From Prochlorococcus sp. AG-402-C09 (lineage in GTDB: Bacteria; Cyanobacteriota; Cyanobacteriia; PCC-6307; Cyanobiaceae): a DNA stretch of 64,000 bases. Below, one piece after another: positions 26,970 through 36,552 of the stretch. Below the pieces are notes generated by a model. It worked only from the letters and a program-made list of their open reading frames with translations, was not told the DNA's origin and searched no databases. How positions within the stretch are numbered: position 1 is the first letter of the stretch; each line of letters begins with the position of its first letter. The translations under genes and the position numbers were made by a program. Location of the stretch: positions 1 to 64,000 of the forward strand of contig QCHN01000006.1 in NCBI GenBank assembly GCA_003279565.1, read 5' to 3'.

Positions 26970-29306
26970 TTGACAATCGCAACAAGCCAGCCCGAAACCA
27001 ATAATTCAGCATCGGGTAAAAAAAATGTTACAACTGATTTTCCATTAACTGCACCTGCAGCTAATCCTGTCTTTTACAGAACTTATAGCAGGAAACTTCC
27101 AGCAGGTCGTGAAAGCTGGGAACAAGTAAATACACGAAACCTCGACGGTCTAAAGAAGCTTGGGGGGTTAAACGAAGCAGAAATAAATTTAATGCAAAGA
27201 ATGCAACAGGAGAAAAAAGCTCTTCCCTCAGGTCGATGGCTTTGGATAGGCGGAACAGAATGGATTGAGAAAGAGAAGAATTTTTCTGGAGCTTACAATT
27301 GCACCTCAACAAATCTTGTTGATTGGCAAGCCTTCGGACTTATGATGGATTTAGCAATGATGGGTTGCGGAACGGGTGCAATAATTGAGCCTCACTTGAT
27401 TAATCAACTGCCAGAGGTTACAAATACAATTAATATTAAAAATGTTTCAGATATTGGATTAACCCCTTCTGAAGAAAGGAATGAAAAGACTACATTCTCT
27501 ATTAAAGATAACAATGTACTAATAAAAGTTGGTGATAGTAGACGTGGATGGGTTGATAGCTATCAAAAAATCCTTGAACTAAGCAGTGACAATAGTTTCA
27601 ATTCTAAAGTTATTAATGTATCTATTGATTTAAAAGATGTAAGGCCAGCGGGTGAATCACTCAAAGGTTTCGGAGGGATGGCAAACCCTGTAAAACTTAA
27701 AGATTTATACCCTCGCATAGCAAATCTTTTAAACAAAGCCGTAGGAAGAAAACTAACTTCAATTGAATGTTGTCTACTCATAGACGAAGCAGCTGTCACA
27801 ATTGTTGCTGGTAATATTAGAAGAAGTGCTGGTATGCGCCAATTTTCTTCGCAAGATACAGAAGCAGCTGGTGCTAAAGAAAATTTATGGAAGCAAGACT
27901 CCGATGGTAATTGGAGTATTGACCCAGGGAAGGATGCATTAAGGATGGCGAACCATACTCGTGTTTACCACACGAAGCCTGAATTAGAGATTCTTGTAGA
28001 TGCCGTTACTAAGCAATTTCATTCAGGTGAGGGGGCTATTCAATTTGCACCAGAAGCAATTGCTCGCTCAAATGCTGACATCCTTTCAACAGTAGAACTC
28101 AGGAATGAATTTATAGATATATATTGTGACCAAGGGAAAGAAGAGGCCTCTAAATGGATTCAATCAAATTACGGTCCCTTTAATGAAAAAGAACTTGTTC
28201 ACAGACTCAGTAGATATGGTCTTAATCCTTGCGGAGAAATTCTAGGTTCAGATTTTCACTGTAATCTTGCAGAAATCCATCTTAATCAAATTGATCCATT
28301 AGATATAAATCAGCAAGAAGATGCTTTCAAAGCAGCAGCTTTGTCAGTTGCCTGTCTCCTTAATCATCGATTCGAAGTAGAGCGATACAGAAAAAGTCGT
28401 GAATGGGATCCCATTGTTGGTGTCAGTTTCACAGGACTTTTTGACTTTTTCGTACATGCCTTTGGGACTCCGTGGTTAAGATGGTGGGAAGATGGACGAC
28501 CTGAGACAAAAGAAGGAAAGGATTTTAAACTCAAAGAAGCTACTTTTTTGAGCCGATGGAGGAAGATCGTCAACGATACAGTATTTGAATATTGTGATAG
28601 ACACAATATTCGTCGTCCAAGTCGTTGTACAACAGTTCAACCTGCGGGTACAAAAAGTCTTCTAACAGGGGCTTCACCAGGTTGGCATCCTCCAAAAGCT
28701 CAGCGTTTTATTAGAAGAATTACTTTTAGGAAGAACGATCCAGTTGCATTAGCTTGCATGGATTATGGATACACAATCGTTCCTTCTCAATCAGATAAAG
28801 ATGAAAATGGTAAATTACTAGACAATCCATTTGATCCAAAATGTACTGAGTGGCTAGTTGAAATACCAACTGAAGTAAGTTGGGCAAACATACCTGGTGC
28901 GGATGAAATAGATATCAATAACTTCTCAGCTCTTGCACAATTTGATTTTTATATGCAAGTTCAAACAAACTACACAGACCACAACACTTCTGCCACAATT
29001 GAATTCAGAGAAAATGAGATAGAGGGTTTAGCTAAAGCCCTTCATAGCTCAATCAAAGAAAACAAAGGTTATATTTCCGCTGCATTGCTTGCAAGATTTG
29101 ATGCAAATGCAACCTTCCCCAGACTTCCTTTTGAACCTATTGACGAAGAATGTTACACAAAACTTCAAGCCGAAGTCATAAAAAGAAGAGAAGAATGTGA
29201 TTTCTTTGATGCTCTTAGTCGATATGATCAAGGGGAACTTACTGAAGCGGGGCCAGCAGGCTGTGATTCTGATAAGTGCTTACTGCCTCTTGCTAAACCC
29301 TCTTAA
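26970..29306 (+). CDS. nrdJ: adenosylcobalamin-dependent (class II) ribonucleotide reductase
   Basis: Reduces ribonucleotides using vitamin B12. A single 778-residue chain similar to monomeric RTPR. Blocks: YNCTSTNLVDW (about 110), VAGNIRRSAGMRQF (about 280), NPCGEILGSDFHCNLAEIHL (about 418-437), QPAGTKSLLTGASPGWHP and a redox-active C-terminal pair, CDSDKC. Start is TTG at 26970 (no in-frame ATG before the conserved region). The upstream NrdR-like boxes suggest control by deoxynucleotide level; no B12 riboswitch is seen in the short upstream gap. Confidence 0.95.
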   Translation: MTIATSQPETNNSASGKKNVTTDFPLTAPAANPVFYRTYSRKLPAGRESWEQVNTRNLDGLKKLGGLNEAEINLMQRMQQEKKALPSGRWLWIGGTEWIEKEKNFSGAYNCTSTNLVDWQAFGLMMDLAMMGCGTGAIIEPHLINQLPEVTNTINIKNVSDIGLTPSEERNEKTTFSIKDNNVLIKVGDSRRGWVDSYQKILELSSDNSFNSKVINVSIDLKDVRPAGESLKGFGGMANPVKLKDLYPRIANLLNKAVGRKLTSIECCLLIDEAAVTIVAGNIRRSAGMRQFSSQDTEAAGAKENLWKQDSDGNWSIDPGKDALRMANHTRVYHTKPELEILVDAVTKQFHSGEGAIQFAPEAIARSNADILSTVELRNEFIDIYCDQGKEEASKWIQSNYGPFNEKELVHRLSRYGLNPCGEILGSDFHCNLAEIHLNQIDPLDINQQEDAFKAAALSVACLLNHRFEVERYRKSREWDPIVGVSFTGLFDFFVHAFGTPWLRWWEDGRPETKEGKDFKLKEATFLSRWRKIVNDTVFEYCDRHNIRRPSRCTTVQPAGTKSLLTGASPGWHPPKAQRFIRRITFRKNDPVALACMDYGYTIVPSQSDKDENGKLLDNPFDPKCTEWLVEIPTEVSWANIPGADEIDINNFSALAQFDFYMQVQTNYTDHNTSATIEFRENEIEGLAKALHSSIKENKGYISAALLARFDANATFPRLPFEPIDEECYTKLQAEVIKRREECDFFDALSRYDQGELTEAGPAGCDSDKCLLPLAKPS

Positions 29307-29470
29307 AAAAACATCCATTAAATCTTAAGCAGCGTATAACTTCATCTCAACCGAAAAGAGTTAGTGAACTAAGAAAATAACTATACTTTCCAAAGAAGTT
29401 TTAAAGATAATTGTCCAAATGAGAAAAGTTGGCTAAGTATTAAATAGGTCTTGTGTTTCTTAAAACCTAA

Positions 29471-29734
29471 ATGACTACGACTAATAAACCATTAAAGATA
29501 AATGGCACAAGTACTAATGATGCACTCATCGATCAACTTAGAGCTTGTCAAAACCCAGAAGAAATTCTTAAGTTTGAAAAATGGTTCAATTCAAATATCG
29601 AATCTGAAAAACTTTATAAAAGAATCTGCGAACTGCTAAAAAGCAGGAGTATATCTAGGGCCTTAGGCTCAAAGTGGCTTTTAACACTAATCGAAGATAG
29701 AGAAAATACAATAAGTAAGTTGAATATTCAATAG
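29471..29734 (+). CDS. hypothetical protein, 87 aa
   Basis: Soluble 87-residue protein, mostly helical, without cysteines beyond two. Segments DALIDQLRACQNPEEILKFE and SRSISRALGSKWLLTLIEDR look like a compact helical domain. ATG start. Single-gene unit between nrdJ and a small membrane protein; function unknown. Confidence 0.6.
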   Translation: MTTTNKPLKINGTSTNDALIDQLRACQNPEEILKFEKWFNSNIESEKLYKRICELLKSRSISRALGSKWLLTLIEDRENTISKLNIQ

Positions 29735-29792
29735 TTCAATAATCTTTTTTTTAATTTTACCAACCCAAAATCAACTGAATCCAAGTCTTCTC

Positions 29793-29987
29793 TTAGAAAG
29801 GAAATGGTCCTGCTGCCCCACTTGAAGCAGTAAAGCCTGACAAAGCCCAAATACCAAAGGAAAACAGTGCACATCCAATAAAAAACATCAAATGAGCTAC
29901 ATAACGGTATTTCTCTTTTTGACTAATTCCCCCCTCCATGGGAAGGTCTCCAAGGAAACGAGATTGAGGGCTCTTGTTGCTTGCCAT
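29793..29987 (-). CDS. small single-span membrane protein, 64 aa
   Basis: A 64-residue protein with a polar N-terminus (MASNKSPQSRFLGDLPMEGG) and one transmembrane helix (about residues 31-51, LMFFIGCALFSFGIWALSGF), ending in a Gly/Ala/Pro tail. It is not a high-light-inducible protein, since the chlorophyll-binding ExxNxR motif is missing. The codon use and the definite polar/hydrophobic pattern support a real gene. Photosynthetic-membrane location is a guess. Confidence 0.6.
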   Translation of the reverse strand: MASNKSPQSRFLGDLPMEGGISQKEKYRYVAHLMFFIGCALFSFGIWALSGFTASSGAAGPFPF

Positions 29988-30189
29988 GAGTGTTATTTAC
30001 CAATGTCAGAAATTATTGCACAAAAAATATCATTGATATTTAAGCGGATAGAGAATCTATAGGTTCTGAAATTTTTAAAGGTCTCGACGATTTTTACTTA
30101 AAACTCAATCTGTAGTAAATAAAGGTTGGAATTTGTTATTTGAGCAATTTATTTAAGCTTTCAGAGGCTAATAAGGTAAAGTTGAAGGT

Positions 30190-30276
30190 GGAGAGTTGGT
30201 CGAGTGGTTTATGGCTCTAGTCTTGAAAACTAGCATGGGGGCAACTCCATCGGGGGTTCGAATCCCCCACTCTCCG
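30190..30276 (+). tRNA. tRNA-Ser(UGA)
   Basis: An 87-base class II tRNA. Acceptor GGAGAGT pairs with ACTCTCC at 30269-30275, discriminator G at 30276. The anticodon stem CTAGT/ACTAG brackets the loop CTTGAAA with anticodon TGA at 30224-30226. A long variable arm is followed by the T arm CGGGGGTTCGAATCCCCC. The 3' CCA is not encoded. Confidence 0.97.
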
Positions 30277-30435
30277 TTCCTAAATGGGGAGTCTGGAGGT
30301 ATTTAATTACACTTTTCCCCCTGGTATATTAAATAACCAAAAATACAGGGTAAATCAAGTAAAAAATTAGAAGATCTTACCAACAACTACAACAATTTTT
30401 TTCAACCTTGGGTCTTTTTGCTTCGAAAGATAGCT

Positions 30436-30531
30436 GAGAACTGTTGTTAACAAACAAATATCTCAATCTTCAAAACTAGCATGGGGTCAACCAAGTAGAA
30501 GTGGGGTGGGAGTCGAAAACCCCACTCTGAG
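30436..30531 (+). pseudogene. decayed copy of tRNA-Ser(UGA)
   Basis: About 245 bases downstream of the functional tRNA, the stretch TCTTCAAAACTAGCATGGGG repeats the anticodon-loop-to-variable-arm sequence nearly exactly (anticodon position now TCA). It is followed by a weakened T arm and an altered acceptor end (ACTCTGA). The 5' half is only recognisable by its spacing. Similarity continues past the tRNA end into the downstream flank, so the unit is a tandem duplication rather than an isolated fragment. It cannot fold into a proper tRNA. Confidence 0.75.
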
Positions 30532-30900
30532 TTTTCATATGGATAGTAGGGGAGCTAATAGTTTTCTCCTTCCTGGTTACTACATTTAATCAACAAAGAA
30601 AAATTTATAGTTTAAAAAAGGAAACTTCTTCTTAGAAATGGTTCAAAAAGAAATATTCTTAAAATTTATTTATTTTCAAGACTACTAAGTATAAGAAAAT
30701 CAAATATCTAAACTCAACAAGAATTCTATAATACCCATGATTTTTTTATTTTTTCGTTATTGTATTTAATAATTAGGTTTTTTCGATTTTTAAGAAACTG
30801 ATCCAATATCAATCTGAACAACTTAGTAAATTCCAAAAATTTATTCAATTGTTCTTTTTATGAAAATCCTGAAAGCCATACATCACTTAATCAAATCAAA
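30532..30900. other. 369-base gap: flank of tRNA duplication, otherwise empty
   Basis: The first about 60 bases resemble the sequence that follows the functional tRNA (GGGGAG ... TTTTC ... CCTGGT), i.e. the downstream part of the duplicated unit. The rest is AT-rich without a supportable gene; a 14-codon ORF at 30860-30904 overlaps the next start by ATGA and may be a leader. Confidence 0.5.
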
Positions 30901-31071
30901 ATGAGAGAAGAGCGCTACCTAAAAGACAGAGAAGCTATTGTAAGAGCAGATATTTGGAAAGAAATCACCTCATCATGCAAAGGGCTGAGAACTGAGCTTG
31001 GCTATACCAATATTCAAATAGTGGAATTTTTAAAAGAAATAACAAAGACATTTGAAAGAGATCAACTTTAA
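30901..31071 (+). CDS. small hypothetical protein, 56 aa
   Basis: ATG-initiated 56-residue polar, helical protein (MREERYLKDREAIVRADIWK; later LRTELGYTNIQIVEFLKEI). It is well balanced in charge, unlike random AT-rich translation. No strong ribosome binding site; a 14-residue ORF just upstream overlaps its ATG and could couple translation. No family recognised. Confidence 0.45.
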   Translation: MREERYLKDREAIVRADIWKEITSSCKGLRTELGYTNIQIVEFLKEITKTFERDQL

Positions 31072-31400
31072 ATTCTACAAATTTTATTTATATCATTAAT
31101 TTATTGATTATTTTTTCTTCGATCATTTCCAAACATCAAACTAATAATTTGTTTTTTATTTATTAACATCCTCAACTACTAAAGATAATTTCCATAAATT
31201 TTAATGTTCCACATAAAAATATATCAGTACCCATCAGTCTAAGTTTTTTCGAAGCAATCATTCCATCTTCTTCAAGATAACATCTGATTCATAGTACCTA
31301 TTTGATAAGATTTGAATAAGAAATAATTTCCAGTTCTTTATTACTTTTAAAAAATGAATCTAAAATTGGTTATTAATATAAAAGAGAATCAGTAAATTAA
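31072..31400. other. 329-base gap without a clear gene
   Basis: No supportable gene. On the minus strand, about 31185-31290, two overlapping frames read protein-like (for example LRLMGTDIFLCGTLKFMEII) but no frame has a long uninterrupted, well-started ORF, so it may be a broken small gene. No repeats seen. Confidence 0.4.
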
Positions 31401-33245
31401 GTGTTTTCTTTTAGTAAACGAGACTTCGCAAGTCTCATTTTTATAGCATTTGTCGGAATAATCCTTTTCTTTTGGGGGCTAGGGGCTTCTGGATTGATAG
31501 ACGAAACACCTGCAAAATTTGCTGCTGCAGGACGTTCAATGAGTGTTTCGGGTAATTGGTTAACACCCATTTCGAATGGAATACCAAGATTTGATAAGCC
31601 ACCTTTAATTTATTGGTTAATGGGATTGATTTATTCAATACCTTATCAATCCTCATGGGACCCTTTGGGTTCTTTTGCAGCTCGCTTCCCGTCAGCTATT
31701 TCTTCTCTTTTATTGATGACAATATTAGGAGAGACATTGTTGAGATGGCCTCAAAAGAAAAATATTAATCAAAGAAGAACTGCTGTTGTAACCGCACTTG
31801 CTTTTGCTCTTTCTCCTTTTGTCATGATATGGAGTCGTACAGCTGTATCAGATGCTTTACTCTGCGGGACATTTGGTTTAAGTATGCTTTTGCAATGGCG
31901 TTGTTATGTAAAACCCACGCCAAATTCCTGGATTTATGCATGGATAATTTTAGGTTTTTCAATACTTGCAAAAGGTCCAGTCGCAATTGTATTGATGATG
32001 TTTTCACTATTTCTATTTGGACTATTTCAAAATGATTTTGATCGATTAAGACGTCACATAAAGCCTGGTTATGGACTTTTAGTTGCGGTGGGTATAAGTA
32101 TGCCATGGTTCATTATTGAATATATTTTAGAAGGGAATGTGTTTCTGAAAAGTTTTTTTGGTTATCACAACTTTCAGAGATACACAAGTATTGTCAATTC
32201 TCATCAAGAAGGTATATTCTTTTTTGTTTTAATGTTAATAATTGCATCCTTACCTTTTTCTCCTCTATTAATTCTAGGGGTTGTCAAAGGAGTTAAAGAG
32301 ATAATAAGAAATTTTCATAAGAGGACGCTTAAACCATCTAATTCTTTATTGGTTTTCTCAATATCTTGGTTCTTAGCCGTCTTTATATTCTTTACTCTAT
32401 CAGGAACTAAACTTCCAAGTTATTGGCTTCCTGCAATCCCTGCGGCTTCCATAATTATAGGACAGACCGAGAATTTTGAAATCAATCAAGGGAACAATAA
32501 AAGTCAATTATTTAATACCTGCTGGTGGTTATCTATTTTATTTCTATTTCTGATCAGTTTTGTTTTTTTATTACCAATTTTCGTCCCTAATTCATCTTTA
32601 TTGAATAAAATTAATGATAATGAAATGAATAATTTATCAAACCAACTTCTAAGCAGTGGAATATTAAAAAGAGGAGGAATTTGTTTATTAATAGCTGCCC
32701 TTATGGGAATTGCTTCAAAGACATCCTTAAAAATGAATTTATTAAGCCTTCAAATCCCAATTATTTTCTTTCAATTATTAGCTATTAACCCTCTATTTGG
32801 ATTGATCGATATCAATAGGCAATTGCCGCTGAGAGAAGCTTCTAAGTTTATAATTAGTTCAAGGAAACCTAATGAACCAATAGCAATGGTTGGGATAGAA
32901 AAACCATCTATTCACTTTTATACAAATGAAGTAATTTTATACGAATCAAATACAAACGTTAATGTAATTAATTTATCAGAAAGATTGTCTCTTGAAGCAA
33001 GAATAGGATGGGAACCTCAAAAGATTAGCAATCCGCAAGGTTCAAACAGTGTCTTGATTCTAATAGATAATGCTACTTCAAAATTAAATCATTGGAAGTT
33101 ACTTGATCCGAAAAAATTGGGAGAATTTGGCATTTATAATTTATGGCGTGTGGATATATTAAGGTTGCAAGAAATAGCTGATAAGTTTAAAAAAGAATAT
33201 AATCTAAAATCTTCTTGGGGAAAATACGACCCGGAAAGATACTAG
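31401..33245 (+). CDS. ArnT/GT83-family membrane glycosyltransferase
   Basis: A 614-residue polytopic protein with 10-12 hydrophobic segments. The catalytic loop is in the first periplasmic segment (GLIDETPAKFAAAGRSM, Asp/Glu near residue 32), followed by IPRFDKPPLIYWLMG and FPSAISS, the hallmark blocks of the ArnT/PMT superfamily. Such enzymes move a sugar from a polyprenyl-phosphate carrier to lipid A, a protein or another acceptor; the actual acceptor is unknown. GTG start at 31401. The next gene is an LpxB-related protein in the opposite direction. Confidence 0.85.
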   Translation: MFSFSKRDFASLIFIAFVGIILFFWGLGASGLIDETPAKFAAAGRSMSVSGNWLTPISNGIPRFDKPPLIYWLMGLIYSIPYQSSWDPLGSFAARFPSAISSLLLMTILGETLLRWPQKKNINQRRTAVVTALAFALSPFVMIWSRTAVSDALLCGTFGLSMLLQWRCYVKPTPNSWIYAWIILGFSILAKGPVAIVLMMFSLFLFGLFQNDFDRLRRHIKPGYGLLVAVGISMPWFIIEYILEGNVFLKSFFGYHNFQRYTSIVNSHQEGIFFFVLMLIIASLPFSPLLILGVVKGVKEIIRNFHKRTLKPSNSLLVFSISWFLAVFIFFTLSGTKLPSYWLPAIPAASIIIGQTENFEINQGNNKSQLFNTCWWLSILFLFLISFVFLLPIFVPNSSLLNKINDNEMNNLSNQLLSSGILKRGGICLLIAALMGIASKTSLKMNLLSLQIPIIFFQLLAINPLFGLIDINRQLPLREASKFIISSRKPNEPIAMVGIEKPSIHFYTNEVILYESNTNVNVINLSERLSLEARIGWEPQKISNPQGSNSVLILIDNATSKLNHWKLLDPKKLGEFGIYNLWRVDILRLQEIADKFKKEYNLKSSWGKYDPERY

Positions 33246-33302
33246 GAATACAATATTTAAAGTTTTTCCAAACAAGAGAGGAATAATATCAGTAATTATA
33301 GT

Positions 33303-34508
33303 TTAATAGTTGAAAAAAGAATTTATTATTGATTTAGCCATGATTTCTGATATTTTTTGAGAACTATCTCTCTCTAACATTTCTTTATTATTTTTTTTAA
33401 TTGACTTTCCTTCCTCATAACTAGTTTCTAACAAGTTAAGAATCAAATTACAGGTTGAAAGCATATACTTAACCTCTAGAACTGATCCATTAGCACAAAA
33501 AACATTAGAGCCTAATAATCTTCGTTGTGCTTCTGCAAAAGAGGCAGTAAATTGTGGGCCTTTTCCTTCTATTTGAACAATTAACTTTCCAAGTAATGCT
33601 GCTTGTTCGGTAGCAGTTCCAGCCATACTAATTAAAACATTACTGCTTTGAACAACTTTTACAAATGAATCCCTATAGATATTAACAATTGAATGATTTT
33701 TTGTTAATTTTAAAGGATGATCTTTATTAATTGGATAACACAATCTCCATCCATCCGAAGTGATTATTTTTTTTAAAGTATGGTCATCCAATAAAGAGAT
33801 CAGGGCAACATCAAAACTTATATCAGTATATTCATATTTTAAATTCGAAAGATAGTCAACGACACGGAGGATTAGACATAAATTTTCTCCTACCTCGGGC
33901 ATTCTGCTACCAGGCAATATTCCCAAACGCTTATTATGTTTGGGCAACCTTTCAGTCTTAGTTAGGAATGGATCCATAAAAGGGTTGCCGATGAATTCAA
34001 CTTTGCCAAATAATTGATTTTTTAAATCATCCGCAGTAAGTTTATCTCTCGTATAGATTTTCAAAAATTTATTGCTAGATAAACAATTTGAACAAGGCCA
34101 AGGTAATTTTAATTTACCTTCATACTGACTTGAGTATGCTACTAAATAAGTTACAACGGGCAATCGAGTTAACCATGCCAATGTAATGGGGAGAACATCC
34201 CCAACTACAACCAATAAGTCATATTCAGATGAAATCAAAAATAAAAGATAAATTCGATTTAATAAATAAAATATCTGGCCTTGAATTATTTCAAGTAGTC
34301 GACCTTTCAGACTTGTATACCCCATTCCACCTGTACTAAATGATTTGGTCCTCCCAAGGACTTTAACCCCTGCCTTTAGGTAAGATTCACCATTACCAAC
34401 CAAAGGCAAGGCCTTTACTTCATGTCCAAGCTTTTCAAATGCATTGCCCATAAGAGCTCCTGAGAGATCTTCTCCATGACCATTACTTAGAAAAAGGATT
34501 TTTGACAA
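33303..34508 (-). CDS. lipid-A-disaccharide-synthase-related protein (TIGR03492-type)
   Basis: A 401-residue GT-B-like protein. Start MSKILFLSNGHGEDLSGALM, then LGRTKSFSTGGMGYTSL, PGSRMPEVGENL and the C-terminal nucleotide-sugar-binding area SMAGTATEQAALLGKLIVQ. The family is conserved in cyanobacteria and related to LpxB but of unproven function. TTG start at 34508 gives the full glycine-rich N-terminus. Convergent with the GT83 gene; together they point to envelope glycolipid work. Confidence 0.8.
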   Translation of the reverse strand: MSKILFLSNGHGEDLSGALMGNAFEKLGHEVKALPLVGNGESYLKAGVKVLGRTKSFSTGGMGYTSLKGRLLEIIQGQIFYLLNRIYLLFLISSEYDLLVVVGDVLPITLAWLTRLPVVTYLVAYSSQYEGKLKLPWPCSNCLSSNKFLKIYTRDKLTADDLKNQLFGKVEFIGNPFMDPFLTKTERLPKHNKRLGILPGSRMPEVGENLCLILRVVDYLSNLKYEYTDISFDVALISLLDDHTLKKIITSDGWRLCYPINKDHPLKLTKNHSIVNIYRDSFVKVVQSSNVLISMAGTATEQAALLGKLIVQIEGKGPQFTASFAEAQRRLLGSNVFCANGSVLEVKYMLSTCNLILNLLETSYEEGKSIKKNNKEMLERDSSQKISEIMAKSIINSFFNY

Positions 34509-34768
34509 TTAAAACTAGATGTTTGTAAAACTATTAATTCAATATTAGGCTCAAAACAAGTAAAAGAAAGTAAAGTTAAAATTATATATTTAAATTTTCC
34601 AATTGAACATTATTTTTCTAAATTAGTCATAGACTAAAGAAAAAATACAAATTTATAGTGGTAGAAATAAATATTTCTTGTATGTTAATAAATTACAAAT
34701 AAGTTAAATACTCTATAATAGGGATTAAAAATTTATAATAAGGTTTAAAAAATTATCTTCAACCTAAT

Positions 34769-35482
34769 ATGATCTCAGTCCTTAAGTACCTAAATCCATT
34801 CTCTCCTTTCAAGAGGAAAGTCATTTACACAAGTTGGGGAAGTATTGATCCCTCTGTAGATATTTTCCCTATTATTTATCTATTATTTATTTATGGTTTT
34901 ATATATATTTTTCCTTATGGCAGAGACGTAGTAGGGATAAGCTGGTTCGATTGGTTTAGAAGCGAAGATGGACCTTTGGAATGGCTACAGTTTATTGGAT
35001 ATTTTCTAGGTTTTATTTGCTCATGTGTGATTCTTTTTAAACGTAGACGAATAGGAATTAATAAGAAATGGATAGCTTGGTTGATTTTAGCTTTAGCTTG
35101 CTTTTTTATAGCTGGAGAAGAAATCAGTTGGGGAGAACGAATAACGGGAATAGGAATAGATTCTATAAGAGAAATCAATAGTCAAGGAGAAACAAGCATA
35201 CATAATATTCACTTTTTCCATCATTATCTATTAGACCCATCGTTCGAGATTTCCTGTCTATTTCTGGGTTGGATTGGATGGAGAGCTTGGCCTTCTATTG
35301 ATGCCTTTCCCACAAAAAGATATAGTCTATATTTCCTATTCGTAGCATTATTTTATTTCTATTTTGATATATCGCAGGCTTCGACAATAAGCCAAATTCG
35401 TAATGATCAAGAGATTTTTGAAGTACTAATGTCGCTTGGTATATCATCTCATTGCTGGAATAAAGCTTTTCAAAAATCATAG
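34769..35482 (+). CDS. hypothetical polytopic membrane protein, 237 aa
   Basis: Six or so hydrophobic segments (about residues 33-52, 73-92, 102-118, 155-172 and 186-206). A conserved-looking polar motif sits near the membrane, FIAGEEISWGERITG (about 112-126), followed by histidine-rich IHNIHFFHHY (about 145-154). The EEISWGER motif recurs in uncharacterised membrane proteins; His and Glu could bind metal. Single-gene unit, no family name known to me. Confidence 0.7.
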   Translation: MISVLKYLNPFSPFKRKVIYTSWGSIDPSVDIFPIIYLLFIYGFIYIFPYGRDVVGISWFDWFRSEDGPLEWLQFIGYFLGFICSCVILFKRRRIGINKKWIAWLILALACFFIAGEEISWGERITGIGIDSIREINSQGETSIHNIHFFHHYLLDPSFEISCLFLGWIGWRAWPSIDAFPTKRYSLYFLFVALFYFYFDISQASTISQIRNDQEIFEVLMSLGISSHCWNKAFQKS

Positions 35483-35695
35483 ACAAAACTTACAAATCAA
35501 AACGATTAAACTGATTAAATCGTTTAATTCTGAAAAATTTAATAAATTATCTATTATAAATTATAATCTTTTTAAATTTTATATTTTCATTAGATAGATT
35601 AAAAGTATCAAAAGATGATTCAAATAAAAAATAAATTGAGACCTAGAAAATATATTTAGGATAAAATATATGCTTCTTATGAAACATACATTTTA

Positions 35696-36166
35696 TTAAC
35701 AATCCAATGTTTCACTTGTCTTATTATTAGTGACACTATTTATCCCATCTGCGATAATACATAGCTTATTTTTAACATCATTTGCAATCAACACATCAGT
35801 AAAATCGGCACCATCAATGATAACGTTTTCGAATTTAGCATTATATGCAAAAGCACCTTCTAATATACTGTTTGAAAGGTTTGCACCGTTAAGTATAGCC
35901 GCATCCATTGTTACATCTCTCATATTTGTATTACTTAGATTAGCGTTTTCAAGCTTTGCATCAAAAAAGCTAGCACCTTGAAGATCACTTCCTGAAAAGT
36001 CAGCATCTTTCAGATCACTTAAATAGAAAGTGGCTCCTTTTAAATCCGTATTAGAGAAATCAGCGCCTATCAAGGTTTGCTTTCCATAGTCCAAAGCAGC
36101 ATAAGCTGGCAAAGAATAAAAGAAAAACAGTAACGAGCTTACAAAAAGAAGAAATTGTTTAAACAT
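35696..36166 (-). CDS. secreted pentapeptide-repeat protein
   Basis: Signal peptide at residues 1-23 (FLLFVSSLLFFFYSLPAYA). About 18 pentapeptide units of the A(D/N)LXX type follow (residues 33-125, such as GADFSNTDLKGATF and LENANLSNTNMRDV), which form a right-handed beta-helix. A short C-terminal tail with two cysteines may be disulfide-bonded. Thylakoid-lumen or periplasmic; related lumenal pentapeptide proteins occur in cyanobacteria and plants. ATG start; no clear operon. Confidence 0.85.
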   Translation of the reverse strand: MFKQFLLFVSSLLFFFYSLPAYAALDYGKQTLIGADFSNTDLKGATFYLSDLKDADFSGSDLQGASFFDAKLENANLSNTNMRDVTMDAAILNGANLSNSILEGAFAYNAKFENVIIDGADFTDVLIANDVKNKLCIIADGINSVTNNKTSETLDC

Positions 36167-36469
36167 AATTTTCTGATAGCTACTATTGATTATATTTTAA
36201 ATCAAAATTGGGTATAAAAGTTAAATATTCAATTTAATAGATATTAGATTCAATAATATACCACTTTAATATATTTTAAAGCATAGAAAAAAAGTACAAC
36301 ACAAATAGGTTATTTATTTGCTCTGTATTTTTCAAATTAATCTATTCATCTTAATCCCTATATTGTATGATTTATAAAATATATAATAGAAAATCTTCCC
36401 AAGCACACTTTTCAAAGAGAGGAAAATAACGATGTAAATTAATAAAATTTTCTAACTTAATACTAAAAA

Positions 36470-36506
36470 TTCTTATGGTTTAATATATCTTTATAAACCA
36501 TAAGAA
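36470..36506. promoter_or_regulatory. 13-base perfect inverted repeat before the GMC gene
   Basis: TTCTTATGGTTTA (36470-36482) and its exact inverse TAAACCATAAGAA (36494-36506) flank 11 bases. It lies 46 bases upstream of the GMC oxidoreductase ATG in a 386-base gap (36167-36552) that otherwise shows only AT-rich sequence. It may be an operator or an mRNA hairpin. The 13 perfect pairs are unlikely by chance even at this base composition. Confidence 0.55.
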
Positions 36507-36552
36507 ATAACTACCTAAATTCACCAAATCTTAAACATCCAATTTACCAGAA

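Noticed and set aside
30286-30320. GGGGA ... TCCCC as terminator after tRNA-Ser
   Set aside because: Only five pairs around a 25-base loop; too weak to call.
34509-34768. Repeats such as TATAATA and AAATTTATA in intergenic DNA as a CRISPR-like or promoter array
   Set aside because: They are low-complexity AT sequence without regular spacing; no repeat-spacer structure is seen anywhere in the window.
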